64,000 nucleotides of DNA from Trochalopteron elliotii (lineage: Eukaryota; Chordata; Aves; Passeriformes; Leiothrichidae). Every line of letters starts with the position of its first letter. Positions within the stretch are counted from its first letter, which is position 1. The position numbers and the translations under genes are program-made. Below the pieces are notes generated by a model that did no database searches, had not been told where the DNA came from, and saw only the letters and a list, made by a program, of their open reading frames with translations. Positions 25,002 to 37,312 of the stretch are shown here, one piece after another. The stretch spans positions 3,225,887 through 3,289,886 of the forward strand of contig JANPWX010000077.1 of assembly GCA_024734555.1 (NCBI GenBank), written 5' to 3'.

Positions 25002-25059
25002 TGCACATATCAAGATTTACAAAATGACCTGAGCTATAAATTAGAGACTGGGGGTATAG

Positions 25060-25627
25060 TGTTGCAGCACTCTTCAATATCACTGCTCTTTATGGGGGTG
25101 CAACATGTTCCCCCAGAGTCCCGTGTGTCCCAGGCAGTCACTGGCAGATCAGTGTAAAGAGTGCGCGATGGGCCAAGCTTGCAGCTCCAAGAATACTTAT
25201 TATAACTTAACTCGAAGACAGAGCATAGGCTAAGACCTAAGAATCTCTAAAAGAAAAAACCCTGAAAAAATCCCTCCCCTCAGGGCAGGACAATGGGTTT
25301 TAAGGGACCACTTAGATGGGGGGAGTTGAGGGTAGGGATCCAATAGGAGAGGGTTACCAGGCAGGGATTACAATACTGAAACCAATAGGGGGACACAGCA
25401 GAAGGGGAGCAATCTAAACAACTAATAAGGCATTGAAGATTGGGAGATTGATAGGGAACAGTCTGAAAGAAAAGGAAGGGTTAGGGAAAGATTGACAGCT
25501 GAATAGGTGAATGCAGTCTGGGCAGTACTAACAGTACAGGGAAAGCGGGGGAAGAGATGCAATTTATGACTAAATTATTGTCATAGGGGAAAACAAAACA
25601 ACTCATTTAACATAAAAACATATCACA
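25060..25627 (-). mobile_element. Solo LTR of an ERVK-like (class II) retrovirus, minus strand
   Basis: On the minus strand this reads as an LTR of about 568 bp. It begins TGTGATATG, has two CCTATTGG CCAAT-type boxes in U3, CCTTAAAACCC as a TATA-like element and a late ATAATAAGTATTC, and ends GAGTGCTGCAACA. On the plus strand the left neighbour is GTATAG (25054-25059); the same GTATAG occurs on the right at 25631-25636, but three A residues lie between it and the canonical end. This would be a 6-bp duplication, the class II size, with a small insertion. There is no internal retroviral sequence nearby. The right edge is less certain than the left. Confidence 0.75.
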
Positions 25628-25636
25628 AAAGTATAG

Positions 25637-28600
25637 CTCATTGATTCTGAAACTAACTCAATTTACAGCAGTTAAGATCGTGACCAAGAAGAAATGTTCT
25701 CACTCTGAGGTATTAATGTTAACGTTTGTTTCTTTTTTTTTAAATTAGTAATAGAGAAGGACATGTTAATCTCTTCCCTTCTGTGTAGAAAAAGCCACTA
25801 CTGGACTCTGCTCATACCAGATAAACAGCAAGATATGTTTTACTAAACGAATTTTATAGTGAAGCGTATCCTGGCTATCACTAGAGTGCATTTCCTAGTG
25901 CATTACTCTTATTGAATCCCTCAACTAAAAGTCTTTAATTAGCTTTTAATTTGGGTTCCACTTAATTTGTAAATAGACCCTTTTTTACTGAATTAAAGCT
26001 GTCTTCTGCAAAAAGTAGAAATAACTTTCTTATGCCTACTTGGATACTGCCTGACTTGTAGAGTTTTGTTTTTTTTTAAAGTTCAGAAGTTGCATAACAA
26101 TTTAAGTCAACAAGATTACCAAGCTTCAGAAGTATACAAAAATTGATGTCTGGGAGCTGTGAGAATCACTGCAGTCCTAGGAAGAACACATCCAAAACAC
26201 TTTCATGGAACAGAGATGAGAAACATTCATGAAAGTCTTCTTCAGGACAAAAGGTCATACATGCTATGTATGGGGTTAAGAATTTATATCCTGGTAATGT
26301 TTCAGAACTCTAAAAATAATGCAAGAAATTGTTACAGTTAAAATTTCAATGACAGTGAAGCTCACTCAATAAAAGCTAAAATTAAGAGAAAGAACACTTA
26401 TTCAATACAAACAGTTAATAAATATTAGCTTCCTATTATGTATTCCTGTCTTCTGCTGCTGTGTTCCCCTTCTGTCTCACTGGGTACCAAGGTCAAGAGC
26501 ATCAGTCTTCTTAGTAGGAAGTGGAGGGCTGCAACAGCCCCATCAGTGTCCTGAGCTCTTTGCCAAAAGTCACATATTGTTAATGGTGGCAGTTCTTCTG
26601 CCTTGGGCTTCAATTTTTCTGTTTTCTACTTTTTCTCTGAAGTTATTTTTAGCTATCTCACAGAGGTGCTCCACTGCATTGATCAGCTTTTGACCACTGT
26701 GTTTTGTTTTCATAAACAGTAACTTCTGATATCACCCTACGTGCACACTCTTCAATGCCGCATTTACTGCTGCTGTCACCAGCAATTGCCTCACATGGAA
26801 TGGTTATTTGTTACTGCTATATAATTTGAAGGAGATTTTGGCAATAGTTACCAGATTGTGAGACAATTACTATCACAGGAAAAGCAAGGTAACATCAGCT
26901 CAGGACAAGGCAAGTGCAATTGAGTCCTGAGAGACAGAACTGCCAGGTCAATTCAAAGCCTGAGGCTTTAGAAATAATGACAAAACATCATATTTCCTGG
27001 GCTACAGAAAGGCTACCCTTTGGCAATCCTGCTGTGCTGTGTATTATCTAAGCATGAAATTGGATTCCAGGGCAACCAGAAAATTTGGCCCCGTTGACCT
27101 TTGTTGCCCTTACTTCCTTCTGCAGCTAAAAGAGTTAACAGCTTTTGTGGTAGCATAATCCAATTACATGACCTAATCCTTCACAGGAACTTATCAGCAA
27201 CTGCAAAAGTTATTGTAATATTTTAAAATAGATAAGCTATATCGCATAAAAATAATAGTTATTCAAATACTGCTTTTGCAGGCATTCTCAAGTAACAGGG
27301 CAACGTTTGTCACTTAAAATCTTTATGAAGCTAAAGCATGTCAAAATGAATAATTTCTTTTCAGTTAATCATCAGTTAGACAAAATTTAAAAAAATGTTG
27401 TCAGTATTTGTTTATCAACTGCCAAAGAACACATTTCAGACTGTCTAAAGCAGTATAAGATTCATTGGACAAACACTGAATATAAAATTATTTGAGAGTT
27501 TTCTGTTCTGCTTTGTAAGAAGGCAACTTACTGTAAAAGGGAATTGCACATATTGAATATATATGCAGTTGTAATGAAATTTAAATGGAAATATTAGATT
27601 TATTTTTTGTTTGAGTATCCAAAATATTTCATTTTGATACCATATAAATTATTTATTTTAGAAAAATTTGTTTATCATTGAATCATTAAATGGTTTATGC
27701 CTTTACAATGATTCCCAGTTTTCTGAACCCAAAATTTACAAATACCTAAGTACAGGCTATATAAATTTCAGTCTGGGCCTAGATATAAATACTTTTTTAT
27801 ACATCTGGCCACAACTTTACAAACCAACCCTTCAAACAGAAAACACCAAACATTTCAGTGACCATGGACATTCCCTTTTTGTTTCTGTTTGTTTGGTTTG
27901 CCTTGATTTAATTTGGTTTAAAATGACCTTCCATATTAAAATTTAATTGTTTTTCAGTCACTTTTGGAGGAACTGTACTTTCTATGACCAGATGTCCCAG
28001 ACAGCTCCTGGCAATACACACATGAGCATTTCTCGAATGTTCTTAAATCATTTGGAACTAGTATTTCTGAGAGTAATTGTGAAGAGTCAGCACTTAGCAG
28101 CTACTTTGCACTTTATTTCAGTTATGGTGACACACAGGTTAAGAGATTTATTTCTTCAGAAATGCAGGTTTTTTTCTCAGTTTCTTCTCAATAGTATTAC
28201 TGTAAATCTGAAAAATTTAATCAAGGATTAATAGCTAATGTTCAGTGTATATGGGCAAATATATAATCCATTATAAATATAGTTGAGATTGCTGTCCTTA
28301 TGAGTTCACAACTAATCTGCCATCTTCTGATCTGCTTTATTTTAGAAATCTCTCTAGTGATTTAGTGACTAACATTTGCAAAGGGATTTCATTGGCAATA
28401 ACCTATTTTGTCCTAAAGCTAATTAGTCAGGAAAAAGTACTCACCTGGATCTGCTAAGGACAGGAATAACTATGCTCTAAAGATTGGGAGGAAAAAAAAT
28501 AAAAAAGAAAAGAAGATGCTTGAAAGAGAAAGTTTTGAAAATTTGGTTCAGAAATTGCATTGTTCCAGTAAGATACAGTAAGATACTTCTAGGTATTTAT

Positions 28601-31184
28601 TAAAAAAAAAAAAAATCAAAAAGCTGAACAATGTTTTGTTAATCTCTGTAAAATATCTTGATCTTTTACTGTTTCAAGTAGTACCATAGTATCACATACT
28701 TACCTCCTGGGTTAACTAGGAAAGTGTAAGAATCAATCAGTTGATCATTCATATATTAATCAAACCAGCAAAAATAGTCATAAGTCAGACACATAAAAGG
28801 TATACTATTCAAACATCCTATGAATATGTTTTAAATTAAATCTTGTGCTCTTTCCATGCCTTCTTCTAACAGCTGCAGTAACAGTTTTCTCTCATACACT
28901 TTAAGAAGTTTGATACAAAGATATTGTGGTATTGTATTTAAACTACTGCAGTGGTGAAGCAATATTAAAACTGCAGCAATCCTCTAGTACAACTGGTGCC
29001 AATTTACCCTTCCATCCACCCTCCATAGTTTTTTCAAATTTAGTTATTTTTGTGTTTCAACACTTTACCTCTAATATCTTCAATATTCAACTGAACCTAT
29101 TAATAGCTGAGGAAACATTTTTCAACATTGACATAACTGTCATTGTTTGCTATGCAAGAGATTTTTGAACCAAAAAAATCCAATTCATCCTAATATTAAA
29201 TTTTTTGCAGAATTAATTTAGAAATAAAGATATGAATAGTGTATTGTGATACAAAAATAGATGCAATGTAGCGTTCATTCTTTCTGAGAAAAGACCTGTG
29301 TCTGTGTTTGCACACACATGCATGTGTATCATCTTCTATGTCATAAACAACTAATTTTCTGCAAAAGGAGTATAAGAATGGTTTTAAACTGGTTGTGAGG
29401 ACTGACAATATATGTGCCTTCTGATGTAAATTTCCATTCAGAATTAGAGGCGGAATGCATTATTCAAAATAGTCTTATCAGTTTTGCAAAGATATTTTGA
29501 GAAAGATCTGTTTAAGCACATAGCTATTTGGAATCCTTTTCTAATGGAAATAATTATATTCATGTTCAGATTTAAGCTACATTTTTACTTAGAGTATTAA
29601 TGATGTATATTAAGTGTTCATGTATTTAAACTACTAACTGGATGGACTGGTTTAGAAACCCCCAAAACTTCACTATGCATTTTTCAGTATTTAAAAATAT
29701 ATTTAATAAATAAGAATGCAGTTGCTGTATTTTGTGATCATACTTTTTTTTAGAAATGCCTTATAACAATTTGAATAATAAATAATTTGATATATTTCTT
29801 TGCCAATATATGATGTATTTTATTTCTTAAACTACTTCAGTGACATCTACCAAAACACTCTTGAAGGATACAGGATAAGTTCTATATCTTTGTAGAACCA
29901 CCGTGAGACTATAGCTAAGGATGATGTTATCTGTATTCTTTTCCTCCCCTTCAAGAGCAACTCTGTCTGTCATATTGCCTCTGTCTTCCTTTGTACCTTT
30001 GATTAGGGCTAGGAAGATAATTCCTGCCATGTGAATCAAAGTATTTATAGTGCCCATGTATTTATAGGCCAATAGTACCCATTGTATATATAAGGGCAAT
30101 ATTGGCCCTTATACATGAAAATTCTCCAAATCTCTTTTTTTTTTTTTCTAATTTAGCTCTCACATTGCCTTAAATATTAGGTTAGTCAATGAATGAAAGG
30201 AATTGATGTCACAAAGCAAGACAAGAACAAAGGAAAATAAATTACATAATTGTTGCAAACACTGTCATCTCTGTACAAGATTCAAATAGGAATAAAAATC
30301 TGAGTCATCATTCTCAGAACAGGGAAATAAGTAAAGTTGTTTCACAGATTTTTTATTATTGGATGGTGTATGTTAGGGACCTTATTATTTGTATAATTTC
30401 CTCTCTCTCTCTTTCTATATATATGGAGAGAGAGAATGAGAAATATGTGTCTCAAAGTAGGAGTGCAGAATATAATCCCATGTTAGAGCATGTCTTCACA
30501 TTGTTCCTTCTTGTTTTTCTCTTGGTATTATCTTCCTAATTTATATGTTCTTTAAAGAATATTTTTAAATTTACTTCTTTGAATTGTGTGTGTTTTCATT
30601 TGCACTTAGAAAAAACCTTCAGATTCTTTTAAAAAAATAATAATTTTCAATTAGACTATCAATTTTTTTAAAAAAATAATTCTCTGATGCCTATATTATC
30701 TCATTAGTTTACAATTTTTAGCAACTTTTGCTGTTTCATCTGACATATCATCTCTAGAAAAAGCTAGTATTTACCAAACGTTTAACTGTGCATTTTTGTT
30801 GACATGAAATAAATGTCCAGATTTCGTATTTAACAGTGGGATAGTGTCTGTTTAGAAAGCCTTGTACAAACAGCAAAAGAAATCTCATGCCTGCAGGCAT
30901 TTGCATTCATGGGGAAAAAATTACCACTTCAGTACATCCTGAAAAGTCAGTGTGTCTGAATACAGGCAACCCAGGTGATTTCTGAAGAATGTGAAAGACT
31001 AGTTCCTGACTTACATGCTCAACAAACCAATATGGTGATGTGTGCCACTAGACTGAGTGATCCTAAAGCAGGCCAGAGTTGTGAAGGTTAATGGCAGACT
31101 TGGCTATTCACATTTGTTGTGAATCCTGGAGAACTGGAGAAGGTGTACCCTGAGGGGAACAAGAAGTAGAAGCATTGCAGAATT
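25637..31184. other. Unassigned A+T-rich tract, no gene seen
   Basis: No gene or named repeat was recognised in about 5.5 kb. Minus-strand frames around 26425-26740 look a little more protein-like than the rest but show no known domain. A 10-bp direct duplication, AGTAAGATAC, lies at 28567-28586. A CT/GA hairpin lies at 30402-30435. Confidence 0.55.
30402..30435. repeat. (CT)n and (GA)n arms around a TA core
   Basis: A CT run is followed by TATATATA and then GGAGAGAGAG. The two arms are complementary and could form a short hairpin. Confidence 0.8.
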
Positions 31185-31695
31185 AGAGACACATTCTTCA
31201 ACAGAGCAGATTTTGGCTTGTCAACGGATCTGTTTTGGAAAATTCAATGGGAAATTGCTCTGAGGTGCAAAGGAGCCCAGGACAGATAATTGTTCTTCAG
31301 GAAACAAGATTCTCAGAGGGTAAAAGCAAGCTGTTCCTTGCAGAAGGTCAGGCAAATATGGCAGAAAGCGAGCAACGTCTGGACAATGATTGCCTGATTG
31401 ATCTCAAATGCAAAAATGAAGCACACCGATGGTGAATGGATGGTGGAAATAAAGGGACATTGCCCAAGTGTGCAGTGGGGAGTTAGGAAAGCCAAAACTC
31501 AGATGCAGATGAAATTAACAAGGAAAAAGAAAAAGTAAAGCCCAAAATTTCTCTTAAGTACATTGCCAAAGAAAAATGGTTCAAGAAAACCTTAACCTGT
31601 TTCTCAGAGAGGTAGGACACCCAGTAACAAAGGTCTTGGAGATGGATGGCATACTTAAAGCATTTTGTGCTCTGCTTTCAGGGTCAGAGGGGGTG
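31185..31695 (+). pseudogene. CR1 ORF2 fragment between endonuclease and reverse transcriptase, plus strand
   Basis: Translation in the frame from 31194 gives a recognisable CR1 ORF2 linker region: RADFGLSTDL, then WEIALRCKGAQ followed by an in-frame stop, then GVRKAKTQMQMKL near 31484. The frame shifts at about 31565-31580. After the shift, ENLNLFLREVG and the PVTKVLEMDGILKAF block follow (to about 31670), matching the CR1 region just ahead of the reverse transcriptase domain. At least three stop codons and one frameshift break the gene, so it is dead. The sequence ahead of 31185 may also be CR1 (the endonuclease end). Unlike most CR1 copies this piece lacks the 3' end. Confidence 0.82.
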
Positions 31696-32724
31696 TGTAT
31701 GAAATTGCTGAGTGTTTGCAATCTGCAGGCACCACCAGCCCTGACTGTCCTTGCCCACCCCTCTAAGTCTTCCTCCACACTGACCAATGCCCAGAAACCC
31801 ATTTCAAGCACTGCTTGGGCCACCAGCCTCTGCTCCAGCAACACTGCAGTGGGATCAATCTCCAGATCATCCACAACACTGTCACTCACATCCCAGCTGC
31901 CTCTGTCCCCAGTTGCATGATGCCTGGACCTATATCCCACTTCACCTCCATGCCATTAAAGATATCTCTTATTTGTTAGTGGTAGTTTAAACATTACTTT
32001 ATTCTGTATTCCCATTTCCCACACGTATTCAAAAATATGCTGAATCATTACAGGGATAAAACTAAAACACTGATTCTTCAAAGATTTGTACACATACTTA
32101 ACTGAGATCAGTTCCATTGACTTCATCATTTGACTTCAAACTGGTGCTTTTCATTTTTGGTAAAGTTAATTGTGTGTATCCCCATGATGCTTTGACCTCT
32201 ACAGTCTTCTATTTAATTTTTTTTTCAATACTTGAACCGTATGTGGATCTGCTAAAATTAATATTGATTTAGGTTGTTTATATATTTGAAATACATATGT
32301 ATTTGGAAACAATTGCAAAATATTAACTTTATTGCTTTTTATTCACTTCAATAAAACCAACAAAGTTCCATAGTAGCAAACATAATACCTATTCTGCAAA
32401 TGTAAAAGAAGAAAAAATGTGGGTTTTCACATAGTTGATTGAGTTTTCTGGCCAAATATTTTTATATGTAAACATATTGTGAGAATTTGCACAGATTTGA
32501 CTAAAGATAAACTGGCACATAACTGACTAAAGATATCCACCACAAAATCTTCCAGAGTAAGGTCAAACAGCACCATTAAATTATCAATCTTAGCCCTTTC
32601 CAATTACAAAACTCTAAACTTTACCCAGTTTTATTGAGCTCAGAAGAGCTCAATAACTTTTATTTGAGTAGACAATAACTTGTGTTTGGCTGAAGTATAT
32701 CTCCTAGAAAGGCAACCATTCTTT
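31696..32724. other. Unassigned sequence after the CR1 piece
   Basis: From 31700 to about 31930 a C-rich stretch stays open on both strands (frames of 114 and 119 codons), but it no longer matches the CR1 order I know. The rest is A+T rich with one perfect inverted repeat, listed separately. Confidence 0.45.
32631..32656. repeat. Perfect 11-bp inverted repeat, 4-base loop
   Basis: TTATTGAGCTC and GAGCTCAATAA pair exactly around AGAA. It lies about 70 bases from the old CR1 fragment and has no other visible context. Confidence 0.88.
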
Positions 32725-33200
32725 ATTTAAAGGTTTCCACAGACAGAGAAATCTACTTCATCCCTCGGTAGCTTGTTTCAGTGATTAATTGTCCTTGCAG
32801 TTAAAAAGATGTGCCTAAATTCTAATTGGAATTTATCTGGCTTCAGCTTCCAGGCATAGGTCCTTGATAGCCCTTTTTCTGCCAGATTGAAGCCCGTTAG
32901 CAATGGGCATTTTGCCCTTGTATAAGTACTTATGAGTGCAATCAAATCACTTAATCTTTTTGATCAACCAAACAGACTGTGCTCTAAATCTTCCACTATG
33001 AGCTATTTTTTACAGCTCTTGGAAATGTCTCTTCTCTGTACCTTTTACAATTTTACATCTTTTAAAAATATGGACGCTAACTTTGTATATTGATCTCATT
33101 GAGCTGAGCAGAGATATCACCCCTTTTACTCTTATGATCCTCTTTTTTATGTCTTTCAGTATTCTTTTCCATCAGCATTGCAATAGGTGCTCTCAGCAAA
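32725..33200 (-). mobile_element. Very old CR1-like LINE fragment, minus strand
   Basis: The plus strand preserves the reverse-complement order of an ancient, amniote-wide CR1 type. In order these are a 'fragile start' block with TTCAGTGATTAATTGTCC, the AATTTATCTGGCTTCAGCTT block and CCAGGCATAGGTCCTTGATA. They are followed by TTTTTCTGCCAGATTGAAG, the GTATAAGTACTTATGAGTGC block and ATCAAATCACTTAATCTTT. The match is clear in layout but strongly diverged, and fades after about 33200. Similar elements are known from turtles and crocodilians, which points to an insertion far older than the other CR1 copies here. The 3' tail is not recognisable. Confidence 0.78.
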
Positions 33201-36200
33201 TTGCAAAAATCTTTATATCTTTTTCAGAATCATTTCTTTCCAATTTTGTCTTTTTATTCAATAGAATGTATTTCTTTGAATGTCAGCACTTTTATTGGAG
33301 TGTGATCCTTTGAAATTACAAAATGAACCAGACTAATTTTTCTGACTCTTCTGTTTACATCTGTTTTTCATTTTTACTATAATTAGCACCATTTACGATC
33401 CACAAGTCTTTGTTTTATCCATGGTTATATTTGGTTGACTCTCTTGCTTACTATATAATATCCAAAGCTGATTATTTCTGAATTATTAAAAAAAACCAAA
33501 ACAAAATAAAACAATGATTTCCCACCACCAGCAACTGTTCCAGGCTTGTCACTTGGTAATTTTTTAATGTACTGATCTTATCTAATTCCAGAATTTTACT
33601 AAACTCTTTGATATTCTTCATTTAAGGACAGCTGACACAAATTTAAATTAGAGGATGTAGGCATCTGAAGTGGAGAAGTTTTACATGCTCTTCACATATA
33701 TCCAAGGAAACAGCAGCTTTCTCCCCTCTGGGTTGTTCTTGTTGCTGCTGTTGTTTTTATTCTACTCAGAATAAATAATCAAAAAGAACAAAATAAGGAA
33801 AGAAAGGCACATAAGAATCAAACTGAGAACTGTATTTTGCATTGCAAAATGCAGAATAGCATGGTCTATTGTTTACAGCTAGTATACAGAGTGAGCTTTT
33901 TCTTCATTATTATAACTAATTTGTTCCCTGATGGACAAAGTGACCTAACTCCTTTTTTCAACCAAATTCTTCACATTCAAATATAAACCATTATACAATT
34001 TCTTAATTGTTCTTTATTGATGCAGTCAATAAATATTCCACATAAACATATTTCCATGACAAAGATTATTCATGTTTAAAATTGTCACTTGATACTTTCA
34101 GAATAGAAATGCAGTTTATTTTATTTATAATATGATGAATTTCTTGAACTTGTTTTCTGAAGATTTGTTTCAAATCTCTCTCAGAAAATCATAGGTCTGT
34201 CTCTGAAAACACTTTGCTATGTTTTGATCAGAAAAGTGTCACTACTTTGGCAATATGTGCCATGACATCATATTCCTCTTTCACAAGGGTAAAAATGAGA
34301 AATGTGTGTAGGCAGTTCCAAAACTGATTCTGGAACACACAAGCACTTGCAAATTTAATGGAAGTCAAGAGCTGTGGATAAACATTATGTGGGGGTAATG
34401 TTAGGACTGCCATTAGTGAACAAATGTGTTCACAATGACAGCTTCTTAGAATTGACATATTGGGTTTAGCTCCCATGTACACCTACAAACCCCTTAGATT
34501 CATCCACAATTTGAAAATTGACCACCGAAGTTTGTCCTCTGCTATGGGCAAAAAAGCAGTTTAGAAATTTATGGATTTTAAAGAAGCTAAACAATTGGCA
34601 TACAAGACAGCTTCCCATTGATCTGTGTGCTTAATAAAGCTAAATGTTAGGAAGACTAATGTACCATACTGATGTTTTAGGAATTTCATTAGCGTATTTG
34701 AACGACTATCATAACTCACTCACCTCTGCTGAGTTTATGAGCCATGGGTTTTCTCCAGCTCATAAAATCATCTTGCTTAGCACAATACAGTGACTGATAG
34801 CATCAGAGATGACAATTCATGAAGCAAGGTGACTCTTTTTTTCCCTTCTTTTTTTTATGAGTTTTGTAGGACGATGCAGAGATACAGAAAAGACTGCTGA
34901 ATAAGAAGAATCTGGTGAAATATTATTCTGACTTGGTGACAAGATAAATACAAATACCCTAGGTCTATTGCTCTTCGTAATGTTGAATGTAAACTGTGAC
35001 AATGTTAACTTCTGAACTACTGAGAAATTATTTCTGTTTTCTACTATTTTAAGTGTAGTACACATGGCATGAAAAATCAGCACTGGAAATAGTAAAGTGG
35101 CTTTCTGTTAGTGGGTCTTTATACTGAGCATTCACCTAAACATTCTGAAATTAAGACCATTTATAATTTACTTTTATGTAGAATGAAAGAAAGTACCTTG
35201 ACATTTGTACACATTTTCTCATTACAAGCATCAAACCCATTAATTTTTAAACAGTATTCTTACCTCTTTCTAGTCATCTTATAATGCAGATATCATCCTA
35301 AGTAATCATCCAAGTCTCCCTTTGCCCATGAATCAAAAAAGGGATCCAAAATATGTGATTTCTGAGGTATTATTTGTCTTCCAATTACCACAAAACAGAC
35401 CTTAAAGGAACAGCCCAAATGTAGCTCTTTATAATGAGATGCATGAGATATATTTAGACTTAGTTGTTCTTATTCTTATCCCTGAAGTAGAATCTACATC
35501 TTTAGACATCGCCGACAGCATATCGTAAAAGATATTTTAGATCTGATTCAAAACAATTTGCTCCATGAGTTTGTGTGGGTACAGGGTAAAATGAGGTTCT
35601 TGAAATAAATCTTTGTATTTTATCAATGCTCACATTTCGTTCCAGTTCAGATGCCTAAGTTAAAATTTACCTTGTGAATATGTGCCAAGTAAATGGGTTT
35701 GATATCCAGACTGCATGTAATTTTTAAATGAATGTTACATTATTCCTTGACTCTTTCATCCATTTAAAGAACCCCTATGAAACTCTCTTCTCTGTCACTC
35801 TTTTTAACATATTACCAGAATGAATTTATTTTCATTTTCAGTTATGCAGCTACCTAATTGAGCTCTGTAAAAATGATCACTTTCTTTGAAATATAGTAGC
35901 GTGTTCTTACATGCTATTGTAATCTTGAGTATAGTTGGTGTTTAGTGTGTCCTTTACCACTTGAGAAGTAACCTTAGTTCAATAGCCATTCCTGAGACTG
36001 AGAAGTTTACTTACATAGATAATTTTATATTGTTTTTATAATTGCATTTATATCTACTTATTCTCCAAGTTTCCTTACTTCTAAACATGTTCCTCCATTT
36101 TTTTTTTTTTGATACCTCTAATCAGGACATCTACATTTATGCTGTTTTAGGTAAAGGTGCATATATAGTTACAATTTCAGTTATAGGATTAAATTTAACT

Positions 36201-36990
36201 TTTCCTCCCTTTCTCTAAGATTAAAAGTAGAGAAGAATTTACTAACATCTGCTAAAGATCTAGATCTAGTTTGCCAAATGAAATGCTATGCCTCCTCTGC
36301 ATATGTCAGACAATTTCAGATACTAACACCTTTATCAGACCAAAGCTTTTACATTTTGCAAGAATACTTTATTTTGTTGAGAGCTACATTTTTACTCAGA
36401 AAATTTGAATATCTTGTAGCTGTTGTTGACTGAGTTCATATTGCGTTCTTTATTTTCCTTGGATTCAGTTATGAATCTCAGATAAGTAGGACTGTAGTTT
36501 CTGTCCTATATTCCAAGTTATTAATTCTGAATTAGTTTTATAGTGATTAACAATCCCTGAATCTGTAAAGTACTTGTATGTCACATACACAAAAAAAAAA
36601 TGCACATTATAGTTAAGGAAATAGAGATCTAGGATAATATTAGGATACAGAGCATATTAATAAGTTTTTAATTTTTATTATTTTGTAAATTTTCAGTTTA
36701 AAAAATCCTGTATATTAGATTTTTTTTCTAGATATTTCTTACCCTTAATGAAGGCTATTTTACTTTTCAAAAATGTTCTCTGTTAGTCTAAACTTAACTA
36801 GGTCCTTTTGAACTTAAACTTACAGAAAATCTCTTTTTCTTGGAGGGGTAATTGCATCTTTATGAAATAACTGTAAACAAGTATAAAGCCTTCATGAGAA
36901 TATATAGTCCTGGATAGAATTTTTGTTATTTTTGATCCATTTTGACCCCTATGTATTAACACTACAACAGCTGTGTTTTCCTGCATTTTG
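33201..36990. other. Unassigned A+T-rich sequence, no gene seen
   Basis: No recognisable gene or repeat in about 3.8 kb beyond short homopolymer runs. A 7-bp inverted repeat, ATTTTGC / GCAAAAT, lies near 33834-33850. Confidence 0.6.
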
Positions 36991-37312
36991 GAATAGAATC
37001 ATAGAATTATTTGGGTTGGAACGGACCTCAAAGATCATTTTGTTCCAAACACCCTCCTGTGGGCAGGGACACCTTTCACTAGATCATGTTGCTCAGAGTT
37101 CCATCCAACCTAGTCAGAAACAGTTCCCTGGATGGGACATCAATAATTTTTCTGAGCAAGCTCTTCCACTGCCTTACTGTCCTCATAATGAAGAATTCCT
37201 TCCCAGTATCTAATTTAAATCTACTCTTTTTTAGTTTAAACCCATTCCCCCTTGTCCTATCACAACATGCTCTTGTAAATAGTCTTTTTCCACGTTTTGC
37301 ATCTGTCATGGA
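36991..37312 (-). mobile_element. CR1 LINE 3' end, minus strand
   Basis: The left edge is GAATAGAATCATAGAATTAT, the reverse complement of the CR1 octamer tail. The TTGGAACGGACCTCAAAGATC hallmark, a GGGCAGGGACACC block and the CCCCTTGTCCTATCACAACA block of ORF2 follow. The copy is about 320 bases, so it is strongly 5' truncated. The end of ORF2 remains open at 37079-37309. Confidence 0.95.
37079..37309 (-). pseudogene. C-terminal end of CR1 ORF2, truncated
   Basis: A 76-codon frame with the CR1 ORF2 C-terminal signature: TRGNGFKLKKSRFKLDTGK, then a V-W-LP-like block (with a W to W-K change) and the final LTRLDGTLSN near the stop. Reverse transcriptase and endonuclease are missing because of 5' truncation, so the frame is a relic. 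Confidence 0.85.

Noticed and set aside
30402..30435. CRISPR-like or microRNA hairpin
   Set aside because: The arms are plain CT/GA simple sequence and too short for a microRNA precursor; CRISPR arrays do not occur in bird nuclear DNA.
31581..31940. 119-codon minus-strand frame
   Set aside because: It is antisense to the CR1 ORF2 relic in part and has no recognisable domain.
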